A stretch of DNA of 64,000 nt from Symbiodinium natans (lineage: Eukaryota > Sar > Dinophyceae > Suessiales > Symbiodiniaceae), in the NCBI GenBank assembly GCA_905221605.1, contig CAJNDS010001347.1, forward strand, positions 318,501 to 382,500, in the 5' to 3' direction. The notes below the pieces were generated by a model. The model saw nothing but the letters and a program-made list of their open reading frames with translations, did not search any database and was not told where the DNA came from. Shown piece after piece: positions 57,795 to 64,000 of the stretch; the first letter of the stretch is position 1, and every line of letters begins with the position of its first letter. The translations under genes were made by a program, and so were the position numbers.

Positions 57795-57860
57795 CCCTGT
57801 TCCGAAGCTCCGCCCTGTCCGGGATTTCGAGCAAGTCCGGAGATGTAGTAGCTCGGCCTT

Positions 57861-58328
57861 CTACGCGTGCCCCGCGTAGTGCTTCTGAAGTGCATCCATC
57901 GTCCTTGTGTGGGAGGCTTGCGCAGTTCGCGTGACGAAAGCACCCAAGCACCAGGGTGCCGAAAGTATCTCAACAGAGTCTGTGGCCACGCATCTGAAGT
58001 CGTCTAGCGGCACAAAAGCATAAACATGCCGGACCACTGTTCCCATGCTGCTGGCGTCAAATCTTACAGTGAGCTTGCCTGGGTCACTGACCATCTTGGC
58101 AGGAACGACTATGGTAGGTCCGCAACCACAACAAAGATCGAGTGGGTCCCTCACCCCTATCTCTCTCACGGACATTCCGCCCGGTAGCACACTTTCCTTG
58201 GCAACTGTGACCGCCAGGGCAGTTCCCAGCTTCACCAACAACGAGGGATCTGAGAAATCGCTGAAGGCTGTTTGAGCTGAGGTGTCAAGCTGTCTCTGGA
58301 TCTCATATGTAGCAATGGGGTCGCCCAT
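57861..58328 (-). CDS. Intact hypothetical protein, 155 residues
   Basis: ATG at 58328 (context TAGCCATGGG) opens 155 codons to a stop at 57861; the frame is also open 20 codons upstream to 58388, so a 5' exon is possible. Text includes MGDPIATYEIQRQLD, LLVKLGTALAVTVAKE, IGVRDPLDLCCGCGP, VRHVYAFVPLDDFRCVATDS and a C-terminal SHTRTMDALQKHYAG. The alternating beta/alpha pattern is loosely like START/SRPBCC domains, but I cannot name the family. No signal peptide or membrane segment. It lies in the longest repeat-free stretch outside the retroelement. Confidence 0.7.
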   Translation of the reverse strand: MGDPIATYEIQRQLDTSAQTAFSDFSDPSLLVKLGTALAVTVAKESVLPGGMSVREIGVRDPLDLCCGCGPTIVVPAKMVSDPGKLTVRFDASSMGTVVRHVYAFVPLDDFRCVATDSVEILSAPWCLGAFVTRTAQASHTRTMDALQKHYAGHA

Positions 58329-58477
58329 GGCTAGAACAGCTGCAGGAATTCTTCGCCCCCTCAGGTTCCTTCGCCTTGCGTTGCGCACATGCTTTCACTG
58401 ACTCCTGCCGGCTTTCTACATCTTTCTATGATGCATATCATACGCACACACATACTGTGCATTTATAATTTTCTTAC

Positions 58478-58516
58478 TTCCTGAATACTACAGAACTCCG
58501 TGCCCCTATCGAACAT
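58478..58516 (-). CDS. Possible first exon upstream of the 155-residue frame
   Basis: ATG at 58516 gives MFDRGTEFCSIQE to donor GAA|GTAAGAAAA, a canonical 5' splice site. Connection to 57861-58328 is inference. Confidence 0.3.
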
Positions 58517-58988
58517 GGCAGAGACCAGGGGCTGTCTGCACGCATTGAGTGAGAGCCGGGAGTGTACATATATTGGGGTTTTGGGTTCAGGGCTAGGATG
58601 AGGTTAAGAGTTTAGGGTTCAGGGCTCAGGGTTTGAGGTTCAGGGTAGTTGATATGATGTATGTAGAGGTTCGGATGGGATTCCAAAGGAAGTACATTCC
58701 CCGAACTTAGACGCGAAGAGCTGAGCCACCCTAAACCCTAAACCCTAAACCCTAAACCCTAAAGCCTAAACCCTAAACCCTAAAACCTAAACCCTAAACC
58801 TGGCAAGATACCCAACCAAACCCCCAAAAGCCTAAGCCCTACTGGGTTCCCCAGTAACTTGGGAGAAAAAAGGGCACCCTTTTTGGTTCATAGGGGTTAT
58901 ATGGGATACGAACCCAATAAAAAGGGAATAAGGGCACTACTGGGCATCCTAGCCTACCTGAACAGCCCAGCCCTTACACAGCCCAGAT

Positions 58989-59106
58989 CTTCGTAGCCCA
59001 GAAACCGCATTAGAATCAGGGCACCCTGTGTGGGGGGTTTGGTTTCTTTATCAGAGAACCTGAACCAAAGAAAAAAAGTGCAAAAGGCGACCGCTGGGCT
59101 ACGAAG
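58989..59106. mobile_element. IR-D element with perfect ends
   Basis: CTTCGTAGCCCAG and CTGGGCTACGAAG are a perfect 13-base inverted repeat; interior AATCAGGGCACCC matches IR-D copies. Confidence 0.75.
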
Positions 59107-59277
59107 ACACCCCATAATCACGAACCACACCGAGGCGTTTTCTGCTAGGTTTGGGTTCAGGGTTTAGGGTTTATGGTTCAGGGTTCAGGGTTCAGGGTTT
59201 AGGGTTTAGGGATGTTTAGGGTTTAGGGTTGTTTAGGGTTTAGGGTTTAGGGTTTAGGGTTTAGGGTTTAGGGCTAC

Positions 59278-59328
59278 CGTCGCCGTCTTTCGGTCGCGTA
59301 GATAAGCCTGGCGCAGCAGCTTAGTCTT
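59278..59328 (-). CDS. Internal exon candidate with both splice sites
   Basis: Acceptor TTCCCGGCCAG, exactly 17 codons KTKLLRQAYLRDRKTAT, donor ACG|GTAGCCCTAAACCC. The telomere-type repeat begins five bases into the intron. Confidence 0.55.
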
Positions 59329-59983
59329 CTGGCCGGGAAGCCTCTTTATACAGGGTTCAGGGCAGAGGGCTCGGCCTTGGTACCCTTACAGGAAGCTAAG
59401 GAACCTCCATAGCTGCACCCTAAACCCTAAACCCTAAACCCTAAACCCTAAACCCTAAACCCTACATAGCTGCAATAAGTACAGCGCGGCCCTGACCAGG
59501 GATTGCGAGCTCAGACTTCCTTCCTACTCTCAACAGCCGATTGAGGGTATAGGGTTTAGGGTTTAGGGGTTAGGGTTTGGTTTTAGGGATTATCGGGTTT
59601 AGAAGTTTAGAGGGTTTAGGGTGCGGGTCTTTCTCGACCCAGGAGGAACCTAGGAATGAAAGGGTGGTTTTGGTCTAAATGGGCTTATCAGGGAACCTGA
59701 ATCCAATAAAAACAAGGAGACAGGGCCTACTCCTAGGTTTGGGGTCTGCAAGGTTTCCGGTCTTTTGAACGGTTTAGGGGTTTAGGGTTCAAGGGCTTAG
59801 GGTTTAGGATAAAACCCCAAAACCCTAAGCTCCTGAACCCGACAGCTCCCAAATCCTAGCGCCTTTAACCTATCAGCGTCGGCAGGCGAAGGACTGTGCG
59901 GAAAACAGGACCGCAGGGCCCCTTCTTGCCTAAATCCCACACCCTAGAACTGCTAAATTGCAGCCTCAACCATAGCTTAGGGT

Positions 59984-60022
<39 letters not shown>

Positions 60023-60064
60023 GGTTCAGGGTTAAGGGTTCAGGGTTTAGGGTTTAGGGTTTAG

Positions 60065-60145
60065 CATGTGCAAAGGAACCTTTGCGGCAGTCCGCCCACC
60101 GACACGTCGATGCTTGCCGACAGGCTAGGCACCGCTAATCAGTGA
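60065..60145 (+). CDS. Terminal exon candidate with a TTTAG acceptor
   Basis: GGGTTTAGGGTTTAG| is followed by HVQRNLCGSPPTDTSMLADR then LGTANQ and TGA. The last telomere-type unit would be the acceptor. Confidence 0.45.
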   Translation, partial: HVQRNLCGSPPTDTSMLADRLGTANQ

Positions 60146-60215
60146 ATTCGGGTTTGGGGTTTAGGGTTTGGGGTTTCGGGTTTAGGGTTTAGGGTTTAGG
60201 GTTTAGGGTTTAGGG

Positions 60216-60272
60216 AGGGACGTGCAGTCTCTGGCCCTCGCATCGCGCGTACGCAGCTTGCGGCTGAGTGGG
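60216..60272 (+). CDS. Short exon-like frame
   Basis: RDVQSLALASRVRSLRLSG directly after TTTAGGG. Confidence 0.3.
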
Positions 60273-60279
60273 TTGAGGG

Positions 60280-60540
60280 TTTGGTGGGTTGGGGGCTTGT
60301 GGACCCTAAACCCTTAACCCAAACCTGAAGCCCTATATTTGCCCTTGTCGCCTTCAAATCATACCACCTTCGGGTACTCTAAGCCCCCGGCTCAGTACGA
60401 CTATAGGGCCCTTGTCAGGATGAATGTTTTTCGATTTTTTGAAGGGCTCTGAAGCAGATCGTAGTCTTACTCTCCAGCCCCTTGGGGATATCGTCGCGCA
60501 ACTGCAGCCTCCTGGTCTCAGGGCCTTCCCGAATGTCGGG
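60280..60540. other. Complex sequence, nothing recognised
   Basis: No clear frame, repeat or hairpin apart from worn telomere-type units. Confidence 0.4.
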
Positions 60541-60899
60541 TGTATGTCCCCCTAAACCCTAAACCCTAAACCCTAAACCCTTAGCCCTAAACCCTAAACC
60601 CTTAGCCCTAAGCCCTAAACCCTAAGCCCTAAAGGCCATATGGATCACCCCAAAGTCCTCTCAAGGGTACGGGTCCAGGCAGCACTCTCGAGTGGCCAAA
60701 AAAGTCGTCGGAAAAAGAAGGGGGCATCGGAGGGTGAGAAAACAGCAAGTAACAGGGGTCCTTAAGGGAGGGTTTATAAAGGGTTTCGGGTTTGTAGGGT
60801 TTGTAGGGTTTGTAGGGTTTGTAGGGTTTTTAGGGTTTAGGGTTTAGGGTTTAGGATGTAGGGTTTAGGGTTTAGGGTCTAGGGGTTCACGGGGGTAGG

Positions 60900-61330
60900 T
60901 ACCTAGGGAACTTCAGGGAAGCTCAGGGAGCCTTAGGGTTCAGTGGGGAGTATTAGGGAAGCTTGGGTTACATACCCCTCTTGCACCCCACCCCCTTAAG
61001 AACGCGATAAGCAAGAGGTGGAAGACTCAAGGGAGATGTTGGGCCGCGATACACCAATTCGGGCAATCCAATGGCCCGAGGCCTACCTGAATATGAGACC
61101 CTAAGCCGGAAGCCCTAGACCCTAATCCCTAAACCCTAAAAACCCCTGAACCCTAAACCCTACGCCCTTAAAGCATCCTAAGGGCCATCCCGATAACCGC
61201 TCTTCAGGGTTCAAACACCTCTCGAAGCCCCTTGTGATGATCATTGCTTGGTCAAAATCATGCGCCCAAAGCATTCATCCACAGACCATCGGGGGGATTG
61301 CCTCGAGCCATCTGCCCCCTGCACGAGGCA
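60900..61330. other. Complex sequence with short worn telomere-type tracts
   Basis: No confident gene. Confidence 0.4.
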
Positions 61331-61564
61331 TTTCTAACCCGGATTTATGGTTTAGGGCTTTTTAACCCGGATTTAGGGTGTAGGGTTTAGGCTCAGGGTT
61401 TGAGGTTTAGGGTTTCTAGTATCTAGGGTTGTAACTAGGGAAAAGGTTTGGGCATCTCCTCCCTATGGTCCTCCACGCAATCTTTGAATCCGGCCAAGGG
61501 GCCGACTGTGCAAGGGGTTAGTTCAGAGTCGGACCCCCCCAAGGTTGTAGCCCCAAGAGCTGCC

Positions 61565-61653
61565 CCTAAACCCTAAACCCTAAACCCTAAACCCTAAACC
61601 CTAAACCCTAAACCCTGAACCCTAAACCCTAAACCCTAAACCCTAAACCCTAA
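61565..61653 (-). repeat. CCCTAAA array
   Basis: About twelve units with one CCCTGAA. Confidence 0.97.
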
Positions 61654-61789
61654 ACAGACTCCAATTATGGCCCTTAAGGCTGTACCCCTAAGAGCATGCC
61701 ATAATCGACTCCAAATGGTTGTACCCCTTAAGACCTGGCCTTAGGAGGCTCCCGAGGATGGCCCTTGTATGAAGGGTCCCCAAACCCTG

Positions 61790-61892
61790 ACTTCTCCAAT
61801 AACCACGGGAAACAAAGGTTAAACTACTATATCATTCCTACGATGTAAGGAAACTCAAAGAGCTTAAAGTTCAACTATTGGCCAAGTAAGAG
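61790..61892. mobile_element. IR-E element
   Basis: ACTTCTCCAATAACC to TTGGCCAAGTAAGAG, same orientation as 20012-20115. Confidence 0.7.
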
Positions 61893-62284
61893 GGTAACCC
61901 AAGGGCACAACCTTAGGGGTCCAAAGCAGAGCCCCATGAACTGTTTCAAATGGGGCTCTACTTGCTATGCTCGCTATACTGGGAGTCCGCCAGCAGCGCT
62001 TGCAACTCAAACCCTAAACCCTAAACCCTAAACCCTAAACCCTAAACCCTAAACCCTAAACCCTAAACCCTAAACCCAGACATCGTTCTGTCATGTTTAG
62101 GGGTCAGCCAGGTGCCCCCTGGCTTCTGGGGAAGCTTATCCTAAACCCGAAACCCTAAGCACCCTCGACCCTAGACTTGTGCTTGTTCTTCCTGGCTGTG
62201 GTTTCTACGGAAAAAAAGGTGGGTTAAACTTAGGTGCGCTAAACTTAGGTGCGGCTTGGGTTTCTTGTAGCCAAAATGCCCTCA

Positions 62285-62430
62285 ACTTGGTAGCCAGTAA
62301 CCCTACCACAGTAAGGGTGCCCTCGTAGGGTTTAGGGCTTATAGGGTTTAGGGTGGAGGGTTACTGTACAACTACATGGGAACCTTGAACCCACAAAAGG
62401 GCAAACAGGGTACCGCCGGGCTACCAAGGT
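62285..62430. mobile_element. IR-D element interrupted by telomere-type units
   Basis: CTTGGTAGCCAGTAACC at the left, GGGCTACCAAG at the right; GTAGGGTTTAGGGC and TAGGGTTTAGGGT at about 62325-62356 are internal. Confidence 0.65.
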
Positions 62431-62679
62431 AGAAGGTTTCAGGTTGCCCTACTCAGCGGTTTAGGGTTTAGGGTTTAGGGTTTAGGGTTTAGGGTTTAGG
62501 GTTTAGGGCTTAAGGGTGTCGGGCTGGGGTCAGCACCTAAGTTCCTGTTGCGTGAAGACTGCTGATCTACGAACCTTGAGGGCATGATATCCCCTCCTCG
62601 GAGACCCTGTCACCTCGTTGTATTGATAACTTGAAACCCTAAACCTAAGCCAAAAAAAGAAAAAAAACGCATAAAGCCC

Positions 62680-62870
62680 CAAACCCCAAAACCCCAAAAC
62701 CCCAAACCCCCAAACCCCCAAACCCCCAAACCCCAAAACCCCAAAACCCCAAAACCCCAAACCCCCAAACCCCCAAACCCCCAAACCCCCAAACCCCAAA
62801 ACCCCAAAACCCCAAAACCCCAAAACCCCAAAACCCCAAAACCCCAAAACCCCAAAACCCCAAAACCCTA
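62680..62870 (-). repeat. CCCCAAAA/CCCCCAAA array
   Basis: Uniform blocks of CCCCAAAA and CCCCCAAA alternate; TTTAGGG type is absent until CCCTAAA at the right edge. Frames give only Gly/Phe/Leu/Trp repeats. Confidence 0.97.
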
Positions 62871-63360
62871 AACTGCCCCAAACCCTGGAACCCCCAAACC
62901 CAAAGCCCCAAACACTTTAACGATTCATCCTGGCAAGCTGTGCCCGAGCCACTTCCCCCACCCCTCAACCCTACTAGCCGAACCCTAAACCCTAAACCCT
63001 AAACCCTAAACCCTAAACCCTATAAACCCTAAACCCTAAACCCTAAGCCCTAAAGGCATCCCAGTGCCTCGAAACCACTGATAACCTAAAAAAACTCGAA
63101 CAACCCTAGAAACCCCAGTAACACAAGCAGTCCTAAGAACCCCAAACACCCCAACAACCCTAATAGCCCCAAGAATCTTAAACCCTAAACCATAATGGCC
63201 CCAATAACCCAAAGCCCTAAACCCCTAGACCGATCCCGAAGCCCTACTCTGGCTGCCGTCACCTGTAGGGTTTAGGGTTTAGGGTTTAGGGTTTAGGGTT
63301 TGGGGTTTAGGGTTTAGGGTTTAGGGTTTGGGGTTTGGGGTTTAGGGTTTAGGGTTTAGG

Positions 63361-63468
63361 GACGCAGGCGCTGATGGCACAAAGTCTCCAATTCAGAGAA
63401 GCTTTGAAGTTACGCTTGGCCACGGCAGATGGATCCCTTTCAGGGGGTCCGTTCAGCAAGAGGGCGAC
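63361..63468 (+). CDS. Exon-like island, product unknown
   Basis: 36 codons open on plus: DAGADGTKSPIQRSFEVTLG then HGRWIPFRGSVQQEGD. Possible acceptor GGGACGCAG at the left edge. Confidence 0.5.
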
Positions 63469-63561
63469 CCTACACCCCAAACCCTCAACCAACCCTAAAC
63501 CCTACCCCTAGACCCTAAACCCTAAACCCGAAATCCTAAACCCTAAGCCCTAAACTCCCCC

Positions 63562-63631
63562 TTAGACGGTGAAGCTGTTCGCCGCCCGCTGCCGGCTATC
63601 CTCTTGGGCTTGATCCACCAAACTTTGGAAC
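63562..63631 (-). CDS. Terminal exon candidate
   Basis: Acceptor GCTGTGCCAG, then 22 codons FQSLVDQAQEDSRQRAANSF-TV and TAA; helical and charged. No family call. Confidence 0.55.
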
Positions 63632-64000
63632 CTGGCACAGCAAAGGGGTTTTGGGGTTTGGGGTTTCGGGTTTCGGGTTTAGGGGTTTTGGGGTTTCGGG
63701 TTGAAGGTTTAGGTGTCGCATAACCTGAAACCCTACAACCCGGAAGCGTTTCCCCTGATGTTCACATTATTTCAAGGGGGGTCAGGGCTCAAAGTTTTAT
63801 GTGTTTAGGGTTTGAAGCTTAGGGTCTAGGGTTTAGGGGTTTAGGGCTTGGCGCTTGGGGTCTAGGGTTTAGGGGTTTTACGGTTTGGAGCTTGGGGTTC
63901 AGGGTTTAGCGTATCGGGGTTTAGGGGTTTAGGGTTTAAGTGCTTAGGGTTTTGGTGTTGTTGCCGTTTTGCTGCTGTGGGGGGTTCATGAATTCGAACT

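Noticed and set aside
62530-62968. Gly/Phe/Leu/Trp-repeat open frames
   Set aside because: Direct translation of the CCCCAAAA array.

Overview
The window looks like nuclear DNA of a dinoflagellate or another alga with plant-type telomeres. Three signs point there: TTTAGGG/CCCTAAA repeats run through all 64 kb in both orientations; a GC-rich retroelement encodes a reverse transcriptase plus a restriction-like endonuclease of a kind I associate with dinoflagellate genomes; and there are broken Ty1/copia-like pol fragments. There are no bacterial operons, ribosome-binding sites or CRISPR arrays, and I found no rRNA, tRNA or complete spliced-leader sequence. The organism call is an inference.

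Layout. 1-883: 3'-truncated open frame on the minus strand. 0.9-10 kb: short telomere-type tracts alternating with 60-350 bp islands of complex sequence, several of which read as exons with splice sites, mostly minus. 10.2-14.5 kb: a 4-kb RLE-type non-LTR retroelement (minus) with one frameshift. 14.5-25 kb: the telomere/island pattern resumes, with most island frames on plus from 17 to 22 kb. 25.2-26.5 kb: a 1.3-kb pyrimidine microsatellite. 26.9-27.3 kb: degenerate copia integrase fragment. 27.4-27.7 kb: second pyrimidine tract. 28-57 kb: islands, telomere-type tracts and small inverted-repeat elements, with a copia protease fragment at 51.4-51.7 kb that carries a telomere-type insert inside its reading frame. 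57.9-58.3 kb: an intact 155-residue open frame. 58.5-64 kb: more of the mosaic.

Three dispersed components are layered together: telomere-type tracts, at least five families of short inverted-repeat elements (called IR-A to IR-E here), and exon-like islands. The tracts lie inside two IR-A elements, one IR-D element, one larger foldback and the copia protease frame, so many of them arrived after those sequences. Several islands carry good 3' splice sites and sometimes 5' splice sites, with telomere repeat starting within a few to about 15 bases of the exon edge. Either these are intron-rich genes whose introns were filled by telomere-type repeat, or they are gene fragments scattered in a telomere-repeat matrix. 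The sequence alone does not settle this. Exon frames were read by eye; GC-rich islands of 60-100 bases often stay open in more than one frame by chance, so strand and frame calls for single islands are tentative.
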